Assembly (NCBI GenBank): GCA_019828545.1
Contig: JACVRA010000170.1
Span: 62,001-126,000, forward strand
Source: Paracamarosporium sp. OC-R06-R3
Taxonomy: Eukaryota; Ascomycota; Dothideomycetes; Pleosporales; Didymosphaeriaceae
Direction: 5' to 3'
Length of the DNA stretch: 64,000 nucleotides
Position 1 is the stretch's first letter; the number at the start of each line of letters is the position of its first letter. Below the pieces are notes generated by a model, which searched no databases, was not told the DNA's origin, and saw only the letters and a program-made list of their open reading frames with translations. A program made the position numbers and the translations under genes. This document shows, piece after piece, positions 12,159 to 22,931 of this stretch.

Positions 12159-12854
12159 CTACACCGTACCCCACCGCTCCGCAAACCGATCCCCAGCACT
12201 ATCCCTATTCCTCTCATACTCACTACTATCCGCCAATTCGTCCGCAACCCCAACCCCCCATACGCTCTCCACCCACGCATAAATCATATCAATCCCCGCC
12301 GCGACGCCCGAGCTCGTCCAAACATTCCCATCGACAACCCACCGCGCCTTCGCAACCCACTCCACCTTCTCATTCTGCTGCTTCACCCAGGTAAACGCCT
12401 TCTTATTGCTCGTCGCGCGGCGCCCGTCGAGAACCCCCGACTTCGCGAGGATGGCGCTCCCCGTGCACACCGTCAGCAAGTACTGCAGCTTGGGGTAGTA
12501 CGCGCGCGCAAAGTCTATGACGCCTTCTATGTTCTCTTCTGCGCGGGAGCCGAAGCCGCCGGGTATGATCAGGACGTCGATGTTGTCTGGGGCCGTGGCG
12601 AAGGTGTGTGTTGGGACGATGGACTGGCCGAAGTTGGAGTTTGGGGGGGAGGAGGGCGTCAGCGTGGTGAGGTAGGGCGATTCCACGGGGACGATGGTCG
12701 AGACGGGGTCGAGGGTTGCGGCTAGGATGGAGATGTTGAGTGTGGTTGAGCGGGAGAGGATGTTGAGGGCGTCGAGGGGGCCGGTTATGTCGAGGAGTTG
12801 GAAGCCTGGGAAGAGGATGACGCCGATGTTCTTTGGTGGTGTAGGGCTTGCCAT
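12159..12854 (-). CDS. DJ-1/PfpI family protein (isonitrile hydratase-like)
   Basis: An intronless gene of 231 residues. It is a glutamine amidotransferase-like domain from near the N-terminus (IGVILFPGFQLLDITGPLDAL) to the C-terminus, quoted here as the motif FPGFQLLDITGP. The IIPGGFG loop and the nucleophile elbow TVCTGSAILAKSGVLDGRRAT place the reactive cysteine at Cys130. The TSSGVAAGIDM block is typical of the ThiJ/PfpI group related to isonitrile hydratase InhA and AraC-associated proteins. Members act as hydratases, glyoxalases or deglycases; the actual substrate is unknown. It is cytosolic. The stop codon leaves only about 250 bp to the end of the PPTase gene, which converges on it. 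Confidence 0.9.
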   Translation of the reverse strand: MASPTPPKNIGVILFPGFQLLDITGPLDALNILSRSTTLNISILAATLDPVSTIVPVESPYLTTLTPSSPPNSNFGQSIVPTHTFATAPDNIDVLIIPGGFGSRAEENIEGVIDFARAYYPKLQYLLTVCTGSAILAKSGVLDGRRATSNKKAFTWVKQQNEKVEWVAKARWVVDGNVWTSSGVAAGIDMIYAWVESVWGVGVADELADSSEYERNRDSAGDRFAERWGTV

Positions 12855-13480
12855 TGTTGTTGTTTTCTATTGTTTTGTTGTTCTGGTTTCTTGCGGTTCT
12901 GCTTGGTAGGTCGTAGGTGCGTTGTTTTGTGGTTTGTTGTGCTTATTTTATATTTCTTCCTGTACGTTACGCCCTATGATCATTCTCTCTAGCGCAGCAA
13001 TTGTATTCTCACCAGCGATACTATGGAATTGTTCCTCCTGTAACGTTCAACGTGGGGTAACTTGCTCACGTGCAGGGGAGCGTAGGATTAGTCAGTCTAC
13101 CTTGCACATGCGATTGGTCGGCTCATTGGTGGCGGCGGATCGGAGAGATTCTGACATCCGTATCCGGAAACTGACCCTGCAGGGTGTTGACGGAGGAAAA
13201 GCAGGCGCAGAATTGGCGCAGGATTCCGGGTCTCCACGGCCGGGAGTGTGATTGATAATGTGGCTTGCAATGGTTTGGCTTGGCTTGAGTTGATACGCTG
13301 GAACGTGTGAGGGGAATGAATGGGGGAAATAAGCATCGAGCACAGATGCTGGACTTCGCTTGGAGTTTTGTTTGGACGAAATCGTCAGAAAATGAATGCA
13401 AGAAGTGCCATAGTCTCAAGAGTAAGTATCGTGGTATCATTATCATTATCGTAGTATCTATTAGATACAGTAGTGAAGCC
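12855..13480. other. Intergenic, promoter of the DJ-1-like gene
   Basis: 626 bp between the DJ-1-like start and the end of the next minus-strand gene. The first part is T/G-rich on the plus strand (pyrimidine- and A-rich in the direction of transcription), typical of a fungal leader. Nothing else was recognised. Confidence 0.5.
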
Positions 13481-14991
13481 TCAAACCAAGCCGAGCATAT
13501 GCTCGCCCCCCTGATCCTGCTGCTCCACCGTCGGCCACAACCGAGCTTTTGTGAGCCTCTCCTCGGTGATTAAGTAGCTGCTCGGTATATCGCCCTTCTC
13601 AACCATTTGTGCTTGAATATCTGTGATATCGACCCCAGCGGCTTCACCAAGCACCATATCCACAACCGCTTTCCCACACAACGTTCCATTAGGCATTCCA
13701 TGTCCCGTATACCCCCCGGAAAGCCACAAGCCCTCTCTCTCAGGTATCTTCCCCACCCACGGATGGTCATCCCGCGAGTACCCCATGATGCCCGTCCACT
13801 CAGCGGCAGCCTTCAATTCTGTCAAGCCTTCTATCTTACCGTCTAATTTCAAGACTTTGAGGAGCGCGCTACGCAAGTACGCTGCTGAATCCGGGTCAAT
13901 GATTGTGTCGTCTGACACACCAATTGTTGGTAGCTTCCCCATTCCGCGGCCGCCGCCAAACATCAAGTGCCCAGCAGGATTCAACACACCGTTGTACGGG
14001 CGTTGTACCAAATAGTCATCGTTGTTGGCTGGCTGGCCAAGTGCAGCGACCATGCCGTAAGAGTCTGGGAGGATTGTCGACTTTTCCGGCGGGAAAAGCG
14101 CGCTCATTTCGCCGCGGACGGGAACGATGAGGTCTGCGAATTGGGGAATGATCGCAGAGGTATAAGCATTTGTTGCGAGAATGACTGTGGGAGCGGTGAT
14201 GGTGCCGCGTGGTGTATGCAAGGTATGTTTCTTCCCTTCCGAAGTAATTTCTGTAACCGGTGTCTTCGTCTGTAAATTCAGTCGCCCTTCCTTGACCAAC
14301 TTTTCCAGTATAAAGGTAACGAGCTTGTACGGCCATAGACTTGCGGCTCCTGCTGTTAAAGTAGCACCAATGCAATCGGGATTTACACGGTGGTTCTTTA
14401 GCTCTTCTTTGTCTTTGATTATTGTGACTTTTTCAGCGATTTCTGGAGCGATAGACCGGAGATGCGCGATTTCCTTCTCTGCTTCAGCCATTGTTTCCTC
14501 GGTCCAGAATTGACGGCAGCCAGATACGGTGCGCCATTCACAGGGCACGTTGTGGTTTGCGACGTATGAGCGTACGGTGCGCACGTTTTTGAGTTCGAAG
14601 GCGGCGACTTCGGCAGAGCGGTCGAAAAGGAGGGGTTGGCAGTGGCCACCGTTCTGAGCGAGAAATCAGCGGAAGAACCGCGATACAGATATTCCAATCG
14701 TATAATGCGTAGAGAGATGTGGAAAATTCGATATGGACTTACCCTGCCTGTAGCGCCCCAGCAGGCCTCGCGTGCCTCTAGCAAAACGATACTCTTGCCA
14801 TTTGCCCTCTCATCCTCAGCAAGAAACCTTGCCGCGGATGTGCCGGTGATACCACTCCCAACAATGACTATATCAGCCTCTGCTGGTAAGCTCTCCGTTG
14901 TACGATGGCCAATGAGGAATTCATTGGGCTCGCTGTGCCAGAATGAGTTGGTGGATGTGGGCGTGGGGAGCGTAGCGCGTGCGTGTCGCAT
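13481..14991 (-). CDS. FAD-dependent amine oxidoreductase (DAO family)
   Basis: Two exons (14991-14743, 14653-13481; 89-nt intron) encode 473 residues. The FAD dinucleotide motif is VGSGITG (Gly45-Gly50), then the family block GATGRNGGHCQP, which spans the splice junction and fixes it. The C-terminal block WTGIMGYSRDDHPWVGKIP and GGYTGHGMPN closes the FAD site. These belong to the D-amino acid oxidase/glycine oxidase fold (DAO, PF01266) and especially the fungal group annotated as FAD-dependent oxidoreductases of the YgaF/ordL type. It probably oxidises a secondary or primary amine; the substrate is unknown. There is no signal peptide or PTS1 tail. The first Met is taken because the preceding sequence is interrupted. 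Confidence 0.92.
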
Positions 14992-17044
14992 TGTGAATTG
15001 TGGTGGGGCGTGCGGGATAGCACCCGAGAGACACCAGACGAGGCTGTCTTTATATCTACAGGGCGGCGTGGAGGACGAATAAACTCAGACTTCTACGATG
15101 CTGACTGTGTGTATATTCGAAGGAAATACGTGTGACATGCAGTGATTTTGCGCTGGCAGTGTGACCATGTACATAGTCGGGGTAAAGGTGGAGTAAGGAG
15201 CCCCACTAGAGCTTCTTCAGCTATGTCATTCCGCGTCTCGGCATGCCTGGCAAGGATACGGAATTTGGAAACCATGCTTGAAGGCCGCAACCGCATCCTA
15301 TCGGAGCTCGCGCACAAAGATCAGGATGTTGGTGTCGCGAAACACGGGCTCAACTTAGTTAGGCAGAATACTTAGACCAAAGCCACAATTACCCCGCGAA
15401 CTACAACAATAATACGGTATTCCTCGTAAGTGGTGAGATCCTTTACATGCGAGAGCGACCATACGAGATATTGTCATGTGCTGTCTTCAAAAAGCATGAT
15501 AGGACAACAATCATGTGCATACATGTATTCAACCAAGGATGAATACCCGCGAAAAAAATAAATAAATGGAAATCGTGAGTATTATTAGGGACATCACGCT
15601 AGAATACAACGTCAAAAGCTCGTCGTTGAGAATACAAGTACATGTTTTTTTGCACGCGCGTTTGCTTTTGCTTTTTCTTTGGCTTGCATCCGTCAGCAGA
15701 TATCGTACTATAGTATGGTTGGCCCTCTCTCTGCCTTTGGGACTGAATTACGTTTTATTAAACCGTCTATCTCGTTGATAATGAAAACTCGTTAGTGATA
15801 CTTAGGGATCACACTGTGGTGGAATAGAATTTTGTGAAACTCATGCAGCTCTGGATATTTTTGCGCAGGATGAATACAGAGCCAACGATACCATTGTGTT
15901 TTCTAGCAAGCTCAAGTTTGGTTCGACTTCTTCATTGCTCCAAATTAGCATGTCGAGCAAATTCTCTTCATTTCATGTAGGCCAAATTCGTCTTCCAGAC
16001 GTTCAAGGCAAGACTTTTAGGAGTTCAAGACCATTTTTACACCGCATTCTACACCGTTGAAAAGAATTCGGTCGCAAAATGATGTCGGAGCATCGATCCT
16101 CGTGCTATCGGACCCTCTGCAATGAAGGCCATTTCCGGTGCTCTTGAAGAATGCTAGAACCTTGCCGTTATTCGCAAGGAAAATAAAATTTAAGACGAAA
16201 GGTTGATCTTGACTACTCATGAACTGCTAGGAAAGGAGGGGTAGGAAATCGACGGACGGCCTGCAAAAGCTGGGGATGATCAGACTGTAACAGTACTAGC
16301 TGATGAATAGGCGGACTTGTTCCTGCATATCAGGCTCGAGACACCACGCCCATATCTCTCGAGGGCCGGAATGGCTGGGTCCTCTGACTATGGAACGGAT
16401 GACCAACCATCTCGAGACAGAGCGGTGTGAGAGAGCGTAAAAGCGTCACAAGACGAGGCCATACCAATGGGAGGGCGTGAACCCATGTAACTTTAATGTA
16501 GATTGTGGAGCCGATGGATGTAGGTTGCGCCAGATTAGTAAGGGGGCAGTGCAAATGCGGACTTGAGGCGGCGCATCCATCCGAACCTCACCTCATTCCT
16601 TCTATTCTATTCCTCAAGGACATTGTGTCGATGTGGGTGTGAAGGGCAGTGCACTTCGCACAGTGCGAGCCTGTAGTTGGGCAACATGCGGGCACCATTA
16701 CAACATACACCTTAGAAAACTAATTAATCGCAGGCAACAGGATACAATTTGGACGCCGCACTAAGTACTAATGCTCTGTACGAATATACATGGTATAGAA
16801 AATGAGTGCTCAAGCTATGCATGCTATAGTAACGAGAAGAGCGAAATAAGAAACCACTGCTCTGCATACAGCGGGCATTATTCGAGCCAGCGACAGACTA
16901 TCCATTTTGATTACCACGTCATCTTCATTAACATCGTAACGAGTCGTTGAAGGCCACCGGACACTCAACGAGTGTGAAGCTTGCCAGCAGCTTTCTGGCC
17001 GAGATCCTAGGATGAGTCGCAGACCACCCTGCATCGGTCCGTTC
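14992..17044. other. Intergenic, no gene seen
   Basis: About 2 kb with only short frames. The early part is the promoter of the FAD oxidoreductase. The middle, about 15.4-16.3 kb, is AT-rich with runs such as AAATAAATAAATGG. I found no domain, signal peptide, RNA gene or terminal repeat. Confidence 0.45.
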
Positions 17045-17563
17045 TTACGGCCTCCGCCCGAACGCCTTGCTCGCGGTCTCAGTGAAGGAGAAGTCGTTGA
17101 AAAGCCAGGAGTTGGAATGTCGCCCGCGCCACATGTCACTGTTGCTTGTGCTGCGTCTTGACGGTGCTGACGTGGCAGGCCGCGTAGCCTTCATGGTTGA
17201 CGATGCAGTTGAACCTTGGCTGGCAGAAGAGACATGTCGCGGCTGTTGAGGTCGCTGCGTGGCGTATGTTGGATGCCCAGCGGAAGTTGGTGGGAAGTGC
17301 TCAGGTGGCATGATCGGGGACTTGGACCGCTTACGGGACGACCCTGCACGAGACCGACTACGCGAGCGCCCACGTATCTTTGCGCTGATGGCGCCGAAGA
17401 AAGAGTCTTCGGCTGGGGTAGTCGGCGAGCGCATACCACGTGAATACATCGATGTGGGCGATGGCATGTCTGGAGATGTCGGGCCAGATGACTGCGACTT
17501 TTGCGAACCGCTCGTCGCAGTGCGAATGGGTGGTGGGGGCTGGAAGTTATCGTAGGATGGCAT
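17045..17563 (-). CDS. Small Ser/Arg/Pro-rich conserved fungal protein
   Basis: A single exon of 172 residues starting at MPSYDNFQPPP. It is disordered: Pro/Ser/Thr-rich at the N-terminus, with a basic RS stretch near residues 65-80 (GRSRSRSRAGSSRKRSKSP) and a Ser-rich middle. The C-terminal end reads SNSWLFNDFSFTETASKAF. A short aromatic box of the WLFNDFS kind at the C-terminus recurs, as far as I recall, in unnamed ascomycete proteins, which supports a real gene; I could not check this. No enzyme fold is visible. The RS dipeptides would suit SRPK-type phosphorylation or RNA-associated function, but that is only inference. The frame stays open upstream to 17842, yet that part is unlike coding sequence. 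Confidence 0.65.
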   Translation of the reverse strand: MPSYDNFQPPPPIRTATSGSQKSQSSGPTSPDMPSPTSMYSRGMRSPTTPAEDSFFGAISAKIRGRSRSRSRAGSSRKRSKSPIMPPEHFPPTSAGHPTYATQRPQQPRHVSSASQGSTASSTMKATRPATSAPSRRSTSNSDMWRGRHSNSWLFNDFSFTETASKAFGRRP

Positions 17564-18465
17564 GATTGACAATTTGTGGGAACAAGTGTTTGCGGGGTGT
17601 TCAGCTGCAGCGTTGTTCAGCTGAAAGTTGGGGCTCGAGGCGTGCTGAAGTAGTTTCGCGAACGTAGAAGAATAGACTTCAGGACAGATTTGCGGCTCGC
17701 CGCAACATGTGCCGCCTCTGGGCTTATGTATCAATGATTCCTCCGCGAGCAAGACACAACAGACACAGTCCCACGCTTGGCGCCCGTCCTCGCATATCCC
17801 ACCCGCAAAGCATGTCGGTGAGCACGAACAGTCGCCGTCCAATCATCTGCGCTGCAGGGCGGCCCACCCACGCAAACAGTGTGCAAGACTGGCGTTCGCC
17901 AGCCCAGTACACCGACTCCCCGCTTGTAGGTCGCAGCCTTAGCGGGCCCGTGGCATGCAGCGACAGCGCATCCAGCCGAGTAGAGCAACCCAGAATCCAA
18001 CGGACCCCGAGGCCAGATACAGGGCTGACGGCCGCAACACCAATCGGGGGACCGCAAGCGGTGCTGCTGCCTTGGAACCAAGGCTTGTGCACGACTTTTG
18101 GGTGGCATCGCGTGTAGTCTTCGTCATGAGGATCATTAACGATGCATCTATGCGTCGTGGTTCTGGACCGAAACAGGCCCGTGCTGCAGGCGGAATGAGT
18201 CTATTGTTTTGGAACGAGACATACTCGTGTGCGGGGTCGGGGTTGTGGACAGATAGCCATAGCGTGGTGAGTCCCGGAGGAGGGGATGCGTGTCCTCAAT
18301 TTGCTCGGTCGAGCCGAGCTGTAGTTGATCGGTTGCAGATCACTGCCCAGAGTATGATCTGCTTGCGAGCAAAAATGCTGTTCTGCGCGTATGCGGCGTC
18401 ACTGTTGCATGCGCAAAGGAGGCGGGCCGTGCCACACCGGTCAACAATCGCAAAAAAGTAGATTC
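17564..18465. other. Intergenic with chance open frames
   Basis: Several overlapping open frames lie on both strands, helped by moderate GC content. None has a family resemblance or consistent codon choice. The stretch next to 17563 is the leader of the SR-rich protein. The last part abuts the tRNA gene. Confidence 0.45.
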
Positions 18466-18553
18466 TGCATCCAACGGGAGTCGAACCCGTGCCAATTGCT
18501 CGCCTAGCTGTGCTAGATGGAAGGCAATTATCCTACCGCTGGACCATGGATGC
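18466..18553 (-). tRNA. tRNA-Gly (anticodon UCC) with a 17-nt intron
   Basis: Read on the minus strand, GCATCCA pairs with TGGATGC to form a 7-bp acceptor stem, followed by the discriminator A. The D-arm is GTCC/GGAT. The anticodon stem is ATTGC/GCAAT around CTTCCA, giving anticodon TCC. The T-arm is ACGGG-TTCGACT-CCCGT. The anticodon loop is interrupted after position 37 by TCTAGCACAGCTAGGCG (17 nt), the canonical position for a nuclear tRNA intron, so a 71-nt tRNA results after splicing. Boxes A and B are intact. It reads GGA codons. A truncated copy in inverted orientation lies about 0.35 kb away. Confidence 0.95.
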
Positions 18554-18901
18554 GGTCCGTAATTGAGCATTTGATGTTGGATGAATGAGGTATCAAGTAT
18601 AAAATATATATAGTTAACAAATATCCTACACCGCACTCAATCTTCCCCAACGTTCGATCGGTACGCTAGAAGCCTTTTGCGAAATGGACGTGTGGGGCGG
18701 CTCTAGTAGTTTGGCTGGATCGCTTCCAGTCGAGCCAACTGCCCGCGCTGACCCATGCTTGCTTGGCATGCTTCCCTCAACCCTCGTCACGTTTCTCCCA
18801 TATGCTCCAGCCATCAGTTTTGCCATCCGACTAACACTATTTTCCATGTATCAAGAACACAAAATCGCAGGGCCGTTTACGAGCTTCAGTGTGCATCTAC
18901 A

Positions 18902-18979
18902 CTCAATCACGGACCGCATCCACGGCCCAGCGGTAGGATAATTGCCTTCCATCTAGCACAGTTAGGCGAGCAATTGGCA
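18902..18979 (+). pseudogene. Truncated inverted copy of the tRNA-Gly gene
   Basis: These 78 bp match positions 18567-18490 of the opposite strand at 74 of 78 bases with no gaps; all four differences are transitions. The copy starts 14 bp before the tRNA 5' end and includes the anticodon loop and the intron. It stops just before the T-arm, so box B and the 3' acceptor strand are missing and it cannot make a tRNA. It shares the intron, so it arose by DNA duplication rather than from RNA. With the true gene it forms an inverted repeat with a spacer of about 330 bp. Confidence 0.9.
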
Positions 18980-20841
18980 GTCGGTGCGCGAAGCGCACTG
19001 CTCCTTCTGGCTTAAAGTCAAAACACTCTTACCTATTCGCCTTATTAATGGATTATTCTAGAAATATATGTGTTTGATGATGCTCAGAGCCAACAATACG
19101 ACTATGTTTTCAGACCTTTTCGGTGCATTCAACAAGGATTGGTCGCCGCACCATCCAAAACATGTTTTGTTGATCGATACGACTATCGACAAAGAACACT
19201 CTCAATATGTTGAAACTTCCGGCCAAGTCAGCCCTCTGCCAGCAATCTAATAAAGCCGCAATAGATGACGGCTCTACCACGAGTGGGATGTGTTGATTCG
19301 GTTTTATCCAAAGGTTTAGAAACCTGATGATGAGCGTTTCCGCTCGGATAAACCTGCCCATCGAGTAATATGAGATTTTCATTCGTTACTATTGAGAAGG
19401 TAAAGGAAATCAGATGGTGGTTCCTAGAGACTAATCAAGTACCTTCATCGCTCGATTTGGGACTGCATCGAGCATGAAAAAATTGCGAATATTCGACATT
19501 CCCGTTCATGCAAGGGTTAGATATTCCCGAAGGACTTCCACAGACATGGTCGTGTTGTCCAGATCAGCTAATCCGGAAGTTCATCCGATGCCAAACATTG
19601 CGACCTGAATCTGGATCGTCGTATCCTATTTTTGGGCTGGTCGTGTAACCTCTGACGATTTCAAATCAGTAGTCGATGCAAGTTGCGAACTACCCAATTA
19701 AGGAGTTTAGCACCCTGGCACGCGACGTGCGCTCATGATCACGTGCTGGCCTAGGTTACTGCAAAATTCGGAACACATGAGCGAGTAATTAACCAACATC
19801 TGTATAAAGAACACTGTTTCTGTGATCGCTCCGGTGTGAGCACATAAAAATTTGATTACATAGCTTCTAATCAATTCGTGAAGTGAACAGCTAGACACCA
19901 TATAGAAGGAACTGAAAAAGAACACTCACCTACAATCGTGATTCATAAAGTTCCCAAACCAGAAAATCTGCGATACTGTCACCGTATTAGGTCAGCACAT
20001 TGAATGAGCATAGTAGCGTAGACAGGTTGGCTTGCTTGGAGTTACACCCAGATGATATTTCTGCCTTCAAAACGTAAATTAGACACAATTTTGCTAGTCT
20101 CCCTCTCAGGCGAAACGACAACCGAATCTAGATAAATACACTCTATAAAAAATTTCACTAGATCTTCTCACCTTTCCTCGCCTCGCACTTCACGAAGATT
20201 CCTATTATCGTTTTTCTATGTCAATTTGACATTTACTAAGCCCGTAACGGTACGAGACTCAGTATGGCTACCAGTCATTTACGCATTTTCTTCATTTTAT
20301 TGACAGCAATGCCATGGTTTCTGCTCTGTGGAGGATTAGCTTTCTCTACGCGGTACAGGAGATGCGTCATGTTATATAAGCTACAGCGGAAATGGGATAG
20401 CTATATACCGAATTGAGCTGTTATTTTGCGTTCATAGATGCAAAAGCCGCAGTAGTAAATAACAAGCACTCGCCTTCACACAGATTCGCACACGTGCCCA
20501 GGTATCTACGTCTTAGGCGACAAGCCTAACTACCTCCAGCTTATGATGCTTCAGAGAAAACTACAAGAACAAAAGAATCATGTGAATCCATGAGGTAGGA
20601 GTAATTTTCAATAGCAACGCTTATGTATTTCAAGACAAGTGCGTACAGCAAGCGATCGAACGCTGACCAAAGTCAACGGAAACAGAGGAGGTAAAGTACA
20701 GACTTCAACATAGCCTTTCAGCTCATCATACGATGCCCTTGTGTCTTCCAATCATCACCACCGGCTGAGCCTTCTCGATTTCCTTCTCATACCCAGAACC
20801 TTAGCCAATCTCTTCTCTCTCCATACCTAGCGCTGTCCACT
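18980..20841. other. AT-rich gene-poor stretch
   Basis: Nearly 1.9 kb without a convincing gene. The longest frames are 60-90 residues with no signal peptide, domain or plausible splice partner. The DNA is visibly AT-richer than the gene-dense flanks. The final segment is the 3' side of the cysteine-rich secreted protein gene. Confidence 0.45.
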
Positions 20842-21192
20842 CTAACCGCAGCATCCACTGCCTTCACAAGAGCTTCCATCTTCGCAGCAAAGAGTGTTTG
20901 TTCCGCAACCGCAAGTGTCTCCACATGCGAGAATGCAGGCAGACTGTCCGATGGGGTTTGTGGGAAAGCCATTCTGGCAGTTGGTACGGCAGTCACTCTG
21001 GCAGGAGCAATCGCAATCGCGTTTGAATAGTGAACCTAAGTGATGTTAATAACCATAAAAGTTGTATACGTTAGATGGGAGAGAATCGTCGGGGACGTGG
21101 AGAAGGAGATTTGAAATTGGCTGACCTTCTTGAGCAGGCATGGCGGCGGTGGCGGCAGCCAAAGTCATAGCGATGAGTACGGTGAAGCGCAT
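20842..21192 (-). CDS. Small cysteine-rich secreted protein (effector-like)
   Basis: Two exons (21192-21126, 21035-20842) around a 90-nt GT-AG intron encode 86 residues. Residues 1-17 or so form a signal peptide (MRFTVLIAMTLAAATAA). It is followed by a short acidic pro-segment ending in LFKR, a Kex2-type dibasic site. The mature part, about 58 residues, starts DCDCSCQSDC and holds 14 cysteines, including paired LCC and GCC near the end. Even cysteine number, small size and Kex2 processing are classic for fungal apoplastic effectors or antimicrobial peptides. The join restores the Gly codon (G|GT) and removes a stop-filled stretch. No family name is recognised. It sits alone in the AT-rich, gene-poor island, the usual setting of effector genes. 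Function is inferred, not shown. Confidence 0.85.
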
Positions 21193-21796
21193 ATTGATCG
21201 AGACGATGTGAAAGTGTGTTGTTGGTATGTTTTTGCAACGAGTATGAGTGTTGTAGAACAGTTGTTGGAGAAGTGTGTGTAGATATAACTTTGAGGTGAA
21301 CGAAAGGCAGGGCTTTATATGCGTTCGAGTCCCATTCTAATCATCAACGTCATATGCAGTGCTCAGCAATGCGTGGTTCATCCTTTTTCCTGATACATTA
21401 TCATCGCAGGGAAGCTGCGTTCCAGCGACGGGTATCACGGCCTCCTTCCATGACACCCATGGGGTAGCCCATCGTGTTTTGACACACAGAATCCTTTTTA
21501 CAAGCGGAGCCACGTCACATAGAGAGAGTGGCGACGTATCCCATCGAGAATTGCGAACTCGAGCATCTATCTGGATCGTGCGTCACCTGGTTCATTCCTG
21601 TATTCGGAACCAACAGAAGCAAGTATACGATGTTCCCACATGGCTCAGCCTCTTTACGAACATAGGGAGAAGCTTGACACCATTCTAGATGAGGAAGGGA
21701 ATAAGTACTTCGGATTCATCACCCCAGATTTCTGGCGAGTTACTACGTAAAAACTACACTAAGATTCACTACTCCGCTATGTGGATCGTTCATACG

Positions 21797-21839
21797 GTAC
21801 TAATCGAGCCATCGATCTTCAGGTACACTCGATTAGTAC
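21797..21839. repeat. 12-bp perfect inverted repeat
   Basis: GTACTAATCGAG at 21797-21808 and its exact reverse complement CTCGATTAGTAC at 21828-21839 flank a 19-nt spacer. The element could fold as a hairpin or mark an old insertion. No transposase or target-site duplication is visible. Confidence 0.8.
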
Positions 21840-22812
21840 GGATGAGATTGCCGTGTGGCAGTGGTATTGCCTTAAACGATGGCCTTCAAATCGTAAAAGG
21901 CATACTCATATACCTTTTTCCTAATCGGTAAGGTCCGCAGAAATGGACCAGGAATGCCGAGCCCTTTCCCCTCAATTATAGAACCGGTACGTTTCAGCCC
22001 CCAAGTCCGTACTGTGCACAGCCAATTGTTATGCAAATTGTTACTGCTTATGGAAAGACGAGCTGTTGTGGTGGAGACAGCTGTGTAAACTCACGAAGGC
22101 CATCCTTGCAATGACGTTTATACAGAATCCTGACACAGAAGATGCGTGTCGGTGTTCGTGAATGCGAAACTAGTGCTGGCAAATCGAGTAACAAGCGGGA
22201 AAGAAGGAACTATGCTCCAGGCGTAAGTAACGTTAGTCCGCCGCATATGGCTGTTCTATGCTTTAGCGCAGTCGTGGCGCAGATAATAGAAAAATTCTAT
22301 GCATATGTGGCCGAATGCCTAAGAAACTAAAACTTAGTCGAAAACTAAGTCAACTTCACAACAGAGACGCAATGTGTTCTCAATTATGAAAATATACTAA
22401 GAGATAACGAGACGAAACCCGCGACAAAACATCGGTGAACTTTCCAGGCCGCAGTATGGGTGTCCATTGTATTCATGTGGTACGGTCCGAATGAATAGCT
22501 AGAAGCATAAGTGGTAGCGTTCTTAGCACCGAACTTCATCATTCCGTAGTATAAAAAACGACATCTAGCTCGTGACCAAAAGAGCATGAATCTGTAACTA
22601 TGACGAACGTCAACACATAAAACAACAATAGTTGACGATTTCCCCAAACTTACAGCATGTACATGTATATTGTGCTGTAATCATGTAGATATGTATAAGC
22701 GATCGTAAATATATCCGTGCCACATGATTGTAAGTATTTAACGTAGATTGAAGTAAGCGATTTGCTGATGATATGTGTAAGCTATCCAAAATGGTAGAAG
22801 AAGATCCGACAT

Positions 22813-22931
22813 GATGAAGAGATGGCAAGCGGGCTGCAATCCCGGACTCAGTTATTTTTTGTGTCCGAGAATCGAGTTAGAGGGAAGCACCGGCGCTTCC
22901 TCTTGGTTTCGAATCCTGCGGTGTCTTCATC
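22813..22931 (+). pseudogene. Possible decayed tRNA-like element
   Basis: GATGAAG at 22813-22819 pairs perfectly with CTTCATC at 22925-22931, like an acceptor stem. Between them are a box-A-like TGGCAAGCGGG, a CCGGA-CTCAG-...-TCCGA arm resembling a Leu(CAG) anticodon arm with an insertion, a long variable-arm-like hairpin (GAGGGAAGC with GCTTCCTC), and GGTTTCGAATCC. The last is box B with one extra T. The T-stem does not pair, and the length (119 nt) is excessive, so I read it as a relic of a class II tRNA rather than a working gene. Confidence 0.3.

Noticed and set aside
17707..18117. Overlapping frames of 120-136 codons on both strands
   Set aside because: Mutually overlapping, with no family resemblance; treated as chance in moderately GC-rich DNA.
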